From Rufibacter ruber (GTDB lineage: Bacteria; Bacteroidota; Bacteroidia; Cytophagales; Hymenobacteraceae), in assembly GCF_001647275.1 (NCBI RefSeq), contig NZ_LRMM01000040.1:1-42943 (forward strand): a DNA stretch of 42,943 nucleotides, written 5' to 3'. Of the stretch, positions 24,752 through 33,482 are shown one piece after another. The position numbers and the translations under genes were made by a program. The notes under the pieces were generated by a model that searched no databases, was not told the DNA's origin, and saw nothing but the letters and a program-made list of their open reading frames with translations. Position 1 is the stretch's first letter, and each line of letters starts with the position of its first letter.

Positions 24752-24769
24752 GCTCCGGCCTCTTTTTTT
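24740..24769 (+). terminator. Intrinsic terminator of the asparaginase gene
   Basis: GAGGCCGGA (24740-24748) pairs with TCCGGCCTC (24754-24762), followed by seven T. Confidence 0.85.
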
Positions 24770-24868
24770 GCCTACACTGGAATTGCCCGCCTCTCTGGGG
24801 GTAGGAGCAGCCTGAGCTGGGGCCGTTCATGAGGATTTTAAATTTCTCTGTCCTCCCCAGTAGAAGCA

Positions 24869-24901
24869 TTTGGAAACATGCAGGGCTGCTGCCTATATTT
24901 A
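24869..24901 (+). promoter_or_regulatory. Probable promoter of the lipoprotein/M4 protease pair
   Basis: -33 TTTG (24869-24872), 21-bp spacer, -7 TATATTTA (24894-24901), one mismatch to TAnnTTTG. The ATG is 70 bp downstream. Confidence 0.45.
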
Positions 24902-24970
24902 CTTGAAAATCATTTACCTACCTCTGCCTTCCGCCGTTCCCACTGAACAGGATGCTGTTATTCTTTTTAC

Positions 24971-25405
24971 ATGAAGCCAAGTTGCTTTTTTCACCTTTCC
25001 GGCTGGTGGGTGTTTCTTCTGGTCTGCAGCCTCTCAGCGTGTGTAACACAGGCCCCCACTGCCAGTGAGTATACAAGTATGGCCCTGGTATGGGGCAAAG
25101 GCGGCGGTGTGACGGGTAAAGTGACTGAATACGTGCTTATGCCCAACGGGCAGCTCTCAGAAAGGGATGCTTTTACCAGGGAGCTGAAAGACGTGAAAAC
25201 GGTAGGCCAGGCAGAGACTCTCCAATTCTTCAGGCAGATGACCTCCCTGCCGGCTTCCTTTCACCGGCCTGGAAACATGTACCAATACCTTAAATTAGAA
25301 AAAGAAGGCACGGTGCAGAAAGAAGCCGTGTGGGGAGAACACAGGTTTACCCCGCCCGCAGAGATAGAGGCTCTTCACCGTCAGTTACAATCCTTGGTTT
25401 TATAA
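24971..25405 (+). CDS. Small lipoprotein, function unknown
   Basis: 144 residues: signal with lipobox (FLLVCSLSAC, Cys24). The mature part has a central beta-like stretch (SMALVWGKGGGVTGKVTEYVLMPNGQL) and no recognised family. It stops 31 bp before the M4 protease, with the same probable promoter, so the two may be cotranscribed; a role as an inhibitor, chaperone or anchor of the protease would be a guess. Length and start are supported by the clean lipoprotein signal. Confidence 0.6.
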   Translation: MKPSCFFHLSGWWVFLLVCSLSACVTQAPTASEYTSMALVWGKGGGVTGKVTEYVLMPNGQLSERDAFTRELKDVKTVGQAETLQFFRQMTSLPASFHRPGNMYQYLKLEKEGTVQKEAVWGEHRFTPPAEIEALHRQLQSLVL

Positions 25406-25436
25406 ACGAATCGGCTATTCTTATATCCAGAATTTT

Positions 25437-28427
25437 ATGCAGTCAATTTTTACACGGGCCACCTCTGTTGCCGCTCTTTTTTGTTTACTACAGCTCCCAA
25501 TGGCCCACGGGCAGCAGAAGCCGGTGCGTTTGCCGGCTGCAGATGTTTCTGTGGTAGAGGCAGAAATTCCCCATTTTCCCGCGTTGCCAGAAGGCCTTGA
25601 GGTCAAGCGTGCGCAGCAATCGCACCTGCCTGTTTTCATTACAGGCAAGTTGCCGGCCAAGGGCCAACCAAATGCCCGCAAAAGCAGCTCTCCGCAGGAA
25701 GCAGGTTATAGCTATTTAAGGGAGCTCAAGGCTACCCTGCAGATTATTGAACCAGACCAGGAGTTTGTGGTGGCCAACGTGCAGACAGATGAGCTGCAGC
25801 AAACCCACCTTCGCATGCGCCAGCAGTACCGCGGGGTGCCGGTGTACGGCGGCGAGGTGATGCTGCATACCCAGAATAACCAGGTTTCTGTGTTGAACGG
25901 GCAGTATTTTCCCACCCCTTCGCTGGTAAGCGTGTTGCCAACCGTGTCTGGGGAGGCGGCCATTAAAACAGCCCTGGCTTCTCTGGGTACTACGGGCACT
26001 GCTGCGCATTTGCAAAGCCATTCTATGCTGGGCAAGGGGGAAAACAAGGCCCGGCTGGTGATTTACCACCCCAAGAGAAACCATTTGGCAGAACGGCTTA
26101 CGTGGCATGTAACGGTCTATCCTGATCTGGTGCACCGGTGGGAATACTTTATTGATGCCCTGAATGGGGAAGTGCTCCACAGGTACAACCACCTCTGTTC
26201 GGCAGACGGCCCCAGAACAGCCACCGGCAAAGACCTCAACAACGTCAACCAGTCTTTGAACACCTACCAGCTGGGCGCTTCTTACTACCTGATAGACGCC
26301 TCCCGGGCCATGTATAACCCAAGTTCTGTTCTGCCAGAGAAAGGAACGGGCGTGATCTATACCTTAGATCTGAAAGACGCCGCCTACACGTTCAATGGCG
26401 CTTTTCAGCAGGTAACCTCTACTGATAACCTCTGGGCTAGCTCTGCCTCCGTTTCGGCGCATTACAATGCCGGGGTGGTGTATGAGTATTTTAAAACCAA
26501 GCATGGGCGTAACTCCATTGATAATGAGGGAAGTTCCATTGTCTCCGTCATCAATGTGAAAAGTGATAAAGGGGAAATATTGGATAACGCCTTCTGGAAT
26601 GGAGAGGCAATTTTCTACGGGAATGGAGACAAGGCATTCAAACCTCTGGCGGGCGCCTTAGATGTGGCAGGCCATGAGATGTCACATGGCGTAGTGCAAT
26701 ACACCGCAGGGTTAGAGTACCAGGATGAGCCTGGTGCTATCAATGAGTCAATGGCAGATGTGTTTGGGGTGTTGGTAGAAGGCCGCAACTGGTTGATTGG
26801 CGAAGACATTGTCAAGGCTACCGCTTACCCGTCTGGGGCTCTAAGGAGCATGCAAGACCCGCATAACGGCGGCACCGGGTTGCAAGATGTCAACAAAGGC
26901 TGGCAGCCGGCGCATTACAGTGAGCGCTACACCGGCACGCAAGACAATGGTGGCGTACACGTAAACAGCGGGGTTCCCAATAAAGCTTTCTATCAGTTTG
27001 CCACCGCTACAGGCATGAGTAAAGACAAAGCCGGGCGGGTGTACTACCGGGCGCTGAGTGTCTACCTGACCAGCCTGTCTCAGTTTACTGACCTCAGGTA
27101 TGCGGTGATTCAGGCGGCCACAGATTTATATGGGGCTAACTCAGCAGAGGTGGCGGCCGCCCGCACTGCCTTTACCACCGTGGGGATTGTGGACCCGGGC
27201 ACCGGGCCTACCCAGGAGGGGTACCAATTTACCATGGCTCCCAACCCGGGCGCTGACTTCCTGTTGTATCAGTATGCCCCAGATAAGTCATTGCGGAACG
27301 TAAATATCGCTAGCATGACGTACACCACCGTCACCACTACCCTGATGAAAGGCAAACCCAGTGTGACAGATAACGGAACGGTCGCCTACTTTGTAGCCCA
27401 GAACGGTATGATCAAGGCTGTAAACCTCACCGGGGCGGTAAACGAGCGGGTAATAGACAGCCAGCCGGTTTGGGACTATGTGGCAGTATCTAAAGACGGC
27501 TCTAAACTGGCGGCAGTAAAGTCTGTCCTGGAACCGGTTGTCCATATTTATGACTTAGCCCGGAGCCAGTGGTCTGCCGTGACTGCCGTTAATCCTGACC
27601 CGTTTCTGCAAGATGAGAAGCTACTTGATATCAAAAGCCTGGAGTGGGACTACACCGGTGAAAAGCTCCTTTTTGATGCCCTGTATTCTTACACAAGTGG
27701 CGCTGCCAAAAAAGAGATCAGAAACATTGGGCTTCTGAGTGCCTGGAGCAACACCAGTGCAAGCGTGGGAGATGGGGCTACTAAGAACTTTATTCTGCTG
27801 AACTCAGATATCATCAACCCCACGTTTTCCAAAAACTCTCCCCATATTGTAGCTTTTGACTATGTGGGAAAGGACCCTGCCAACCCCACCTCTGTCTCTT
27901 ATACATTGGTTACCTTAAACTTGAAAACGTCAGTGTTCAGAGGGGTTTTTGGCGGACAGGTCATGCACTACCCGTCATTCTCCAGAACAGATGACAGACT
28001 TATTTTTGGCGGCCGCAGCACCACCGGCTCTGAGTTGATAGGTTACCTGCCAATGGCCGAAGATAAATTACTTGCCTCTGCAGGGCCGGTGGGCTTTATT
28101 GGGCAAGGCAACTGGGCCGTCTGGTATGCCCAGGGCACCCGCATTCTGGGGTCTGAAGAAGATGTGGCCACCCAGGTGAATGCGCAGGTGTATCCCAACC
28201 CTTTCCTCTCAGAGTTGACCGTGCGGTATGACTACAAGGGCAAAGGGGCCGTCTCTATGACACTTATCAACCTGCTGGGGCAGGAATGCAAAACCGTGAC
28301 TGTTCCCCGGGCGGCTGTAGGGCAGAACCTGGAGACGCTTTCTCTGCAGGGGCTCCCCGCGGGACCCTACATTCTGCGTCTCACCAACGGGGAGGTAACC
28401 AGTAGTTACCGCCTGCTTAAACAGTAA
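25437..28427 (+). CDS. Secreted M4 metalloprotease (thermolysin family) with T9SS tail
   Basis: 996 residues. Signal peptide 1-25 (to AHGQ). FTP/PepSY-type propeptide about 40-250 (YRGVPVYGGEVMLHT; WHVTVYPD). Catalytic domain about 262-585: HEMSH (413-417) binds zinc with Glu414 as catalytic base, Glu437 in NESMADVFG as third ligand, His508 in GGVHVNSG as the transition-state His. A long extra domain (about 595-900) has beta-rich, WD40/TolB-like segments. The last 80 residues (from VYPNPFLSELTV) are a Por-type T9SS C-terminal sorting domain ending in YRLLKQ. Probably exported and anchored at the surface. Terminator at 28452. Confidence 0.93.
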   Translation: MQSIFTRATSVAALFCLLQLPMAHGQQKPVRLPAADVSVVEAEIPHFPALPEGLEVKRAQQSHLPVFITGKLPAKGQPNARKSSSPQEAGYSYLRELKATLQIIEPDQEFVVANVQTDELQQTHLRMRQQYRGVPVYGGEVMLHTQNNQVSVLNGQYFPTPSLVSVLPTVSGEAAIKTALASLGTTGTAAHLQSHSMLGKGENKARLVIYHPKRNHLAERLTWHVTVYPDLVHRWEYFIDALNGEVLHRYNHLCSADGPRTATGKDLNNVNQSLNTYQLGASYYLIDASRAMYNPSSVLPEKGTGVIYTLDLKDAAYTFNGAFQQVTSTDNLWASSASVSAHYNAGVVYEYFKTKHGRNSIDNEGSSIVSVINVKSDKGEILDNAFWNGEAIFYGNGDKAFKPLAGALDVAGHEMSHGVVQYTAGLEYQDEPGAINESMADVFGVLVEGRNWLIGEDIVKATAYPSGALRSMQDPHNGGTGLQDVNKGWQPAHYSERYTGTQDNGGVHVNSGVPNKAFYQFATATGMSKDKAGRVYYRALSVYLTSLSQFTDLRYAVIQAATDLYGANSAEVAAARTAFTTVGIVDPGTGPTQEGYQFTMAPNPGADFLLYQYAPDKSLRNVNIASMTYTTVTTTLMKGKPSVTDNGTVAYFVAQNGMIKAVNLTGAVNERVIDSQPVWDYVAVSKDGSKLAAVKSVLEPVVHIYDLARSQWSAVTAVNPDPFLQDEKLLDIKSLEWDYTGEKLLFDALYSYTSGAAKKEIRNIGLLSAWSNTSASVGDGATKNFILLNSDIINPTFSKNSPHIVAFDYVGKDPANPTSVSYTLVTLNLKTSVFRGVFGGQVMHYPSFSRTDDRLIFGGRSTTGSELIGYLPMAEDKLLASAGPVGFIGQGNWAVWYAQGTRILGSEEDVATQVNAQVYPNPFLSELTVRYDYKGKGAVSMTLINLLGQECKTVTVPRAAVGQNLETLSLQGLPAGPYILRLTNGEVTSSYRLLKQ

Positions 28428-28451
28428 AGAAAAGGGGACAAAGCCCCCTTT

Positions 28452-28487
28452 CCCCAGAGGAACCAAAAACCTCTGGGGATTTTTTTT
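28452..28487 (+). terminator. Intrinsic terminator of the M4 protease gene
   Basis: CCCCAGAGG (28452-28460) and CCTCTGGGG (28470-28478), then A and eight T. Confidence 0.88.
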
Positions 28488-28521
28488 GCCTTAGACCCAG
28501 GGAGCCATGGCGGGTAGAAAT

Positions 28522-28563
28522 CCTGTTTTAAGCCTGTTTTTCAGAAAACAGACCGAAAACAGG
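28522..28563. repeat. Dispersed intergenic palindrome, copy 11
   Basis: CCTGTTTTAAGCCTGTTTTT and its partner ending CGAAAACAGG, 34 bp after a terminator. Confidence 0.78.
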
Positions 28564-28689
28564 AGAGGGGTACGCTGAGAAACCTGCCCTGCCGGCTTGG
28601 CAAAAGCCTCAGATTCACCGAACTTTACGCAGGCACACACGCGTTGGGGCAATTAAATCGTTAGGGATACAGAATTAATCACTGAGTAC

Positions 28690-30618
28690 ATGAGGTCAAG
28701 TAGCTTACGCCACTTCTTTTTGCTTTTTCTACTACTAGGCGCTTTCTCTGCAAAAGCGCAGGACATGCAGATTGACACCCGCCTGGGCTATAATTACCTG
28801 GACAAGTTTGAGTTTACAGATGAGTGGCAGTACCTCTCAACAGACATGTACCTCTTTAATCCCAGCAAATTTTCCAGGGTGATCAATGAGCTGGAGCAGG
28901 GCACTACCAAAGCCAGGAGGCGGGACTACATCAACCTGGAGTCGTTGTTTATTTCGGCGCAGCTCAAGAACGCCAAGCTGTTTGGGCAGGAACCGGTGGT
29001 GTACCCGTTGTACAACTTCTCTATTGACAACTCCAAGCAGGGCTATACCACCACCACCTCAGACAACATTGACGCCATCCGTATCATAGACAAACTGCCG
29101 CTGGCCGCAGATGAGCGCAACATTGACGCCCTGGTAGAGGCCAAGCTGTTCACCTCAGACAGCCGCGAGCTGTTCTTCCACCTCATAGCCAACCAGCTCA
29201 CCAATATCTCCAAGCAGGTGTCTCTGCAGGCGGCCATGCTCTCCCTGGTGGGGGAGTTTGGGAATTTGATCCGGAACTCCGCGCAGCGGAAGGAGTACAA
29301 GTTCAGCTCTACCATCAGGCTGTATGAGGGGCAGAACTTTGATACCCGGTTGCACTCTGTGCGCGTGTATGTTTTCGTGCCCAGCTTTGCCAAGATTCCG
29401 GCGCTGCGCACAGCCCGGTTGACAGAGCTGCTGAGCAGCAGCCCGCAGGGCTTTGAGCGCGCCAAACTGGAGGCGGCGCTGGCGTATAAAGATTATCCGG
29501 TGCTGGTGGTGGCCAACTACAAGTCACTGTACCGCATGGATGCCCTCACCGGCTCTGAGATTACCTCTGAGACCATTGAGCGCCGCCGCGTGCGCATTGA
29601 GAACGCCTACGGCGCCGGTCTGGTGAATGATGACGCCTATAAGCAGGAAAAGTTCTTTATTGAGTTCCTGCGCAGCTTCGCAGATCTTAAACAGAAGCTG
29701 AACAGCTACCAGCTCAACTACAAGAACAACAGCCCAGAGGCCAACGCCAAAACCCTCTTTGCGGTAATTCAGGAGTACAAGCGCCTGAAAACCATGGCCA
29801 GCCTGCGCGACCAGGAGTTTTCACGCAACAGCACCTACCAGCGCATCTTCAAAAACGAGTATGAGTCTATTCTGGCAAACGCTGATGGCTACATGGAGTC
29901 TGACCACAACCTTAAAAACGGAAAGGAACTGGTGAACACCCTGCTGGTGCTGGACCGTGAGCAAACCAAACCCTACACCCAGCCCCAGCGCGAGTTTTAC
30001 CTGAGCCGGCTGTATTCAGTGGAGCTGCCCAGCAAAGACTACCTGACCAGCACCCTGGAGGGCGAAGGCATTTCCCGCCACCTCAACCGCCTGGAAACTG
30101 CCCAGTACACAGACCTCTTCGCCAGAGACGTGGTGCGCCTGCGCGATGCCCCGCCCACTGAGGAGAATGTCTCTTTCAGGAACTCAGTGCTGGAGAAAGC
30201 CAGCACCACCAAGTGCCGAAGCTGCCGTGACGAGGTGCAGCAGGCGGCCCGGCAGTTTAACCAGCGGCTGGAAGAGCAGCAGCTGCAGCAGGAACGCATT
30301 AAGCTGCAAGAGCTCAACCAGCAGGTGGAGCAAAAGATCTTCGCCTACCTCAAGCGTGACGACTGCCTGGATACTATTTTCAAGACCCAATATCCGGCAG
30401 ACGCCCTGCCTGACTTCATTCAGCGGTTGTATGAAAAGAAGGTTGAGCTAAGGAAGCAGGTGACAGAGCTGGATAACCTGTACAAGGCCCCTCCCAAGGA
30501 GCTGAAGTTATCTTTGCTCAAAGAGCATAACCAGCGTCTGGCCGTTCGTTTAAAGCTCCTGGACCAAGGCTACGCCGATATCTGTACCGCTGAGAAAACC
30601 CTCTGTGGCTGTGACTAG
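28690..30618 (+). CDS. Secreted 642-residue protein, function unknown
   Basis: Signal peptide MRSSSLRHFFLLFLLLGAFSAKA (cut near residue 23). Residues about 24-330 look mixed alpha/beta with DTRLGYNYLDKFEFTDEWQYL and a motif-like run VRVYVFVPSFAKIP; residues about 330-640 are mostly long helices with coiled-coil character (QQLQQERIKLQELNQQVEQ). Cysteines CRSC (about 508-511) and CTAEKTLCGC near the end could form disulfides or bind metal. No family recognised. No membrane anchor or T9SS tail seen, so periplasmic location is the best guess. Its 3' end meets the thioredoxin gene head-on with a shared terminator. Confidence 0.7.
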   Translation: MRSSSLRHFFLLFLLLGAFSAKAQDMQIDTRLGYNYLDKFEFTDEWQYLSTDMYLFNPSKFSRVINELEQGTTKARRRDYINLESLFISAQLKNAKLFGQEPVVYPLYNFSIDNSKQGYTTTTSDNIDAIRIIDKLPLAADERNIDALVEAKLFTSDSRELFFHLIANQLTNISKQVSLQAAMLSLVGEFGNLIRNSAQRKEYKFSSTIRLYEGQNFDTRLHSVRVYVFVPSFAKIPALRTARLTELLSSSPQGFERAKLEAALAYKDYPVLVVANYKSLYRMDALTGSEITSETIERRRVRIENAYGAGLVNDDAYKQEKFFIEFLRSFADLKQKLNSYQLNYKNNSPEANAKTLFAVIQEYKRLKTMASLRDQEFSRNSTYQRIFKNEYESILANADGYMESDHNLKNGKELVNTLLVLDREQTKPYTQPQREFYLSRLYSVELPSKDYLTSTLEGEGISRHLNRLETAQYTDLFARDVVRLRDAPPTEENVSFRNSVLEKASTTKCRSCRDEVQQAARQFNQRLEEQQLQQERIKLQELNQQVEQKIFAYLKRDDCLDTIFKTQYPADALPDFIQRLYEKKVELRKQVTELDNLYKAPPKELKLSLLKEHNQRLAVRLKLLDQGYADICTAEKTLCGCD

Positions 30619-30624
30619 CGTGTC

Positions 30625-30667
30625 TTCTGTTTTCGCCTGTTTTCTGAAAAACAGGCCGAAAACAGAA
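30625..30667. repeat. Dispersed intergenic palindrome, copy 12
   Basis: TTCTGTTTTCGCCTG and CAGGCCGAAAACAGAA, directly abutting the terminator at 30666. Confidence 0.82.
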
Positions 30668-30695
30668 AAGCCGCTCCTGCAAAGGAGCGGCTTTT
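30666..30695. terminator. Bidirectional terminator
   Basis: AAAAGCCGCTCCT and AGGAGCGGCTTTT (13-bp arms, loop GCAA) between convergent genes; U-tracts exist in both directions. Confidence 0.88.
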
Positions 30696-30719
30696 CTGTT
30701 TGATGAGGGCAGAATCAGC

Positions 30720-31046
30720 TTACGCCAGCTGGCCGTCTAATTTCTGGGCCAGCACGTTCTTAGGAACGGCGCCCACTTGTTTGTCTACCACTTGGCCGTT
30801 TTTGAAAACCAGCAGGGTAGGAATGCTTCTGATACCAAACTTGGCAGACGTCTGCGGGTTGGCGTCTACGTCTACTTTTCCTACTACCACGCGGCCTTCA
30901 TAGTCGCCGGCCAGTTCTTCCACCACGGGGCCAACCATGCGGCAAGGTCCGCACCACTCGGCCCAGAAGTCTACTAAAACGGGTTTATCAGAATTGATGA
31001 TCTCCTCAAAGTTAGCATCGGTGATCTCTATTGCTTTATGTGCCAT
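30720..31046 (-). CDS. trxA: Thioredoxin
   Basis: 108 residues from ATG 31046 (frame is open to 31106, but upstream codons cross the promoter). WCGPC (Cys32, Cys35) is the active site, followed by the thioredoxin cis-Pro in [10 protein letters not shown]; full length for the family. It reduces cytosolic disulfides and would also feed electrons to the DsbD-type protein encoded at 16249. A clear -7 box lies 46 bp upstream at 31092-31099. Shares a bidirectional terminator with the preceding convergent gene. Confidence 0.95.
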   Translation of the reverse strand: MAHKAIEITDANFEEIINSDKPVLVDFWAEWCGPCRMVGPVVEELAGDYEGRVVVGKVDVDANPQTSAKFGIRSIPTLLVFKNGQVVDKQVGAVPKNVLAQKLDGQLA

Positions 31047-31091
31047 AATTGTCAGTTTATGATTGCTTAGTCTAACGTAATGATCTCTGTT

Positions 31092-31099
31092 CAAAGATA
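31092..31099 (-). promoter_or_regulatory. -7 box of the thioredoxin gene
   Basis: On the minus strand TATCTTTG matches TAnnTTTG; a weak -33 (GTTTTA) lies about 21 bp further up, at 31121-31126. Confidence 0.55.
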
Positions 31100-31645
31100 G
31101 AACCAAATTTGGTCTTCAGGTAAAACTACCACTTTTCTAGCAGGAAATCTAGTTTCCCCCAGGATACCGTTTTTGGCCTGTTTTCTGGAAAACAGCCCGA
31201 AAACAGTCAGTATATCTACTGATTACTATGTGAAAAGGTTAGGTTGGCCCGGAAGTTTGTACCTGACAGAATGTCAACGTCTGTGCCTTGCCTGAGCAGC
31301 TGCCGTTTCTGCCCGGCAGCGGGAGGTCCCTGAAAAAAACAAGGCTTTCCCAGAGAAAAGAGGTGGAAGCCAACTTAACCCGGAAAAGCCCAGAACCCGA
31401 AGGTTGGGACAAAGATAGGCAAAGTTGTGATGGCGGGCAAGCCGAAAGGAGATGGTTTTGCAAAGGCCGGCTATAAAGCCAGCTCCAGCACCCCTTTGCA
31501 GCTTTACGGTGGCCTGTCTCCTTACAGGCCGTCATCTGCCCTACCGGAGTTCTGCTTCGTATGCTAACTGCTAGGGCGTTTCTACTTTCCGGTATCCTTT
31601 TCAGATTCGCCTGAACGGGCTCAAACTGTTGCCGGTAAGGCTTCT
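31100..31645. other. Gene-free region upstream of the decayed transposase
   Basis: No convincing gene. It contains a dispersed palindrome (31169-31204), small GC hairpins (for example GGCCTGT/ACAGGCC at 31511-31530) and, about 31578-31620, a stretch (TATCCTTTTCAGATTCGCCT) similar to the end of the long repeat at 41290. Frames at 31239-31535 (-) and 31288-31476 (+) show no family features. Confidence 0.45.
31169..31204. repeat. Dispersed intergenic palindrome, copy 13
   Basis: GTTTTTGGCCTGTTTTC and GAAAACAGCCCGAAAAC, with two mismatches in the arms. Confidence 0.78.
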
Positions 31646-32034
31646 ATGGGGGTGAAGGGTAAAATACATGAAGACACCTTTCCTTTTTAACCATAGCAGT
31701 AGTAGGTTGGGTAGACGTTTTCACACGTTCAGTATAGCGGAGCAGACTTATAGACTCTCTTAAATTCTGCCAAGAAAAGAAAGACCTGGAAATTTAGGCG
31801 TGGTGGTGGTGAGCAACCACCTTCCTTTGATTGCCGCCGCCAAAGATGGGTATCCTCTGTTTAACATTCTTCGGGATTTTAAACAATTCACCAGCCGCAA
31901 CATCACAGAGACTGGATTACATTCACAAATGCCCGGTACGCACGGAGATTGTGCAGAAACCAGGGCAATAATACAGCTCTGCCATTGATTATGCAGGCGG
32001 GAAAGGTCTGCTGGAGATGATTCTGGTGGAGTAG
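31646..32034 (+). pseudogene. Decayed REP-associated (Y1/HUH, IS200-like) transposase
   Basis: Translating across frames recovers pieces of one protein in order: MGVKGKIHEDTFPF, then LTIAVVGWVDVFTRSV, LIDSLKFCQEKKDLEI, VVVSNHLPLIAAAKDGYPLF, NILRDFKQFTSRNIT, then LDYIHKCPVRTEIVQKP and YSSAIDYAGGKGLLEMILVE, with a stop at 32032-32034. These match the layout of REP-associated tyrosine transposases. It is dead: internal TAG codons near 31742 and 31792, at least three frameshifts, the HUH motif changed to HLP, and about 80 codons lost between FTSRNIT and LDYIH, likely with the catalytic Tyr. Downstream, from 32096, lies a REP-like hairpin cluster, as is usual for such genes. Confidence 0.8.
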
Positions 32035-32095
32035 TTGTATTTGTTCGGTACTTTTAGATTCCTGTAGTTGCTGTTTGGGAGATCTACGGTGTGCT

Positions 32096-32213
32096 GTTCG
32101 GGAGTTCCACTCCCGAACGTATCTGCTACGGAGTTCCACTCCGCGGGAACCACGGGCAGAAGAAGGGGAGTGGAACTCCCCGGCAGATGGCTTTAGGAGT
32201 AGGACTCCGAAAG
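32096..32213 (-). repeat. Composite four-hairpin element, copy 2 (GAGT core), inverted
   Basis: On the plus strand: 32096-32118 (GTTCGGGAGT/ACTCCCGAAC), 32129-32143 (CGGAGT/ACTCCG), spacer GGGAACCACGGGCAGAAGAA, 32165-32181 (GGGGAGT/ACTCCCC) and 32191-32213 (CTTTAGGAGT/ACTCCGAAAG). Linkers ATCTGC and GCAGAT pair as in copy 1. The whole aligns in reverse orientation with 2434-2561. Confidence 0.78.
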
Positions 32214-32334
32214 AGCAGAGAGCAGAGGAGCAGAGTTTCTTTTAAGAGCTTGTCGGTTTTTACAACATAACTGTTCGCAAAAAGTAGAAGAACATCTAGT
32301 GCCACTTGATTTGTACTGATAAACGCTTTTTACC

Positions 32335-33417
32335 ATGGCCAAAACCAAACCAGCCCAGGATACCCTGCTCCCGCAGATTCAGCAGAAGGAAAAAGCCAGC
32401 CTTTCTAAGTTGCAGCAGCAATTCAACAGCAAGGTGAAAAAGATAGACAAACTCAAAGCCGACCTGGCCGAGCGGGTCAGGGTGCTGGATGAGATCAGGG
32501 CCCGGGTGCAGCAGGAGATTCACCCGCTGGTGCAGGAACTGGTGCAGCAACGGGTGGCGTACGTGAAAATGCTGGACCAGATGTGCGGGCAAGATTTCTT
32601 CCGGAAGAAAGAAAAAGAGAAACTGGGTTACCTGATTGAAGACCTTTCCTATTCCCTCATTCATACTTACGGGGTGGAGGAGATGAAGGAGTACTTTGAC
32701 AAATACGCTGAAACCACCTTTGAGGAGGAAGAGGAACTGGCTGACGCCGAAGCCAAAGAAATGACCCAAACCCTGCTCAAAAACCTGCTGGGCCTAGACG
32801 TAGACCTCAAAGACCTGGATGATTTTGGAACGTTGCAAGAGAAGCTGGAGGGGCAAATGCGGGAAGAGCAGCAGAAGCGCGAAGCCCAGCAGAAGAAGCG
32901 TCAAAAGACCAAAGCCCAACTTGCCAAAGAAGAGAAAGCCAAGGCCGAGCTCCAGAACATCAGCAAAGCCACCCGCCGCCTCTACACAGACCTGGTCAAG
33001 CTGCTGCACCCAGACAAAGAGCAGGACCCCGCCGCCAAAGCCTGGAAAGAGGAGGCCATGAAAAAAGTAACCACCGCCTACAACCAGAATGATTTCTTTG
33101 AACTGCTAAGGCTGCAGATGGAGTTCATGCACGAGCAGGAACTGCACCTGGACCGCATTCCTGAAGAACAGTTGAAATACTTTGTGAAGCTGCTCAACGA
33201 GCAAATACGGGAGCTGCAGGAAGAGCAAAGCAGCTACTTCTACGGGCCAGACGCCCAGCTTTTCTATCAATTTGGTGGGCTACCCAAACAAATGGAAGCC
33301 AAATTCAACCGCGCCAAAAAAGAAATCCAAGCTGAGATAAAGCAACTTCAATTGGACACTCTGGAATTTCAGGATCCCCAGTTCCTGCGCCAATACCTAA
33401 AGGATCTGAAGTTTTAG
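32335..33417 (+). CDS. J-domain (DnaJ-like) protein
   Basis: 360 residues. Residues 1-205 are almost entirely charged helix/coiled coil (Lys, Glu, Gln; acidic patch EEEEELADAEAKE near 130-142). A J domain lies in the middle-to-C-terminal part (about 211-262): LYTDLVKLLHPDKEQ carries HPD (225-227), the Hsp70-stimulating motif, and the last helix is AMKKVTTAYNQNDFFELLRL. The J domain is therefore internal, not N-terminal, and there is no G/F or Cys-rich zinc domain, so it is a class III type. No signal peptide. Target unknown; coiled coils suggest protein binding. Confidence 0.82.
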   Translation: MAKTKPAQDTLLPQIQQKEKASLSKLQQQFNSKVKKIDKLKADLAERVRVLDEIRARVQQEIHPLVQELVQQRVAYVKMLDQMCGQDFFRKKEKEKLGYLIEDLSYSLIHTYGVEEMKEYFDKYAETTFEEEEELADAEAKEMTQTLLKNLLGLDVDLKDLDDFGTLQEKLEGQMREEQQKREAQQKKRQKTKAQLAKEEKAKAELQNISKATRRLYTDLVKLLHPDKEQDPAAKAWKEEAMKKVTTAYNQNDFFELLRLQMEFMHEQELHLDRIPEEQLKYFVKLLNEQIRELQEEQSSYFYGPDAQLFYQFGGLPKQMEAKFNRAKKEIQAEIKQLQLDTLEFQDPQFLRQYLKDLKF

Positions 33418-33442
33418 AGGGAAGTAAAGAGTTTTAGAGATG

Positions 33443-33482
33443 GCGTTTTAGGGCTGTTTTCTAAAAAACAGCCCTAAAACGC
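33443..33482. repeat. Dispersed intergenic palindrome, copy 14
   Basis: GCGTTTTAGGGCTGTTTT and AAAACAGCCCTAAAACGC, perfectly complementary 18-bp arms around CTAA. Confidence 0.85.

Noticed and set aside
31239-31535. 98-codon frame on the - strand
   Set aside because: Runs through hairpins and lacks any protein-like pattern.
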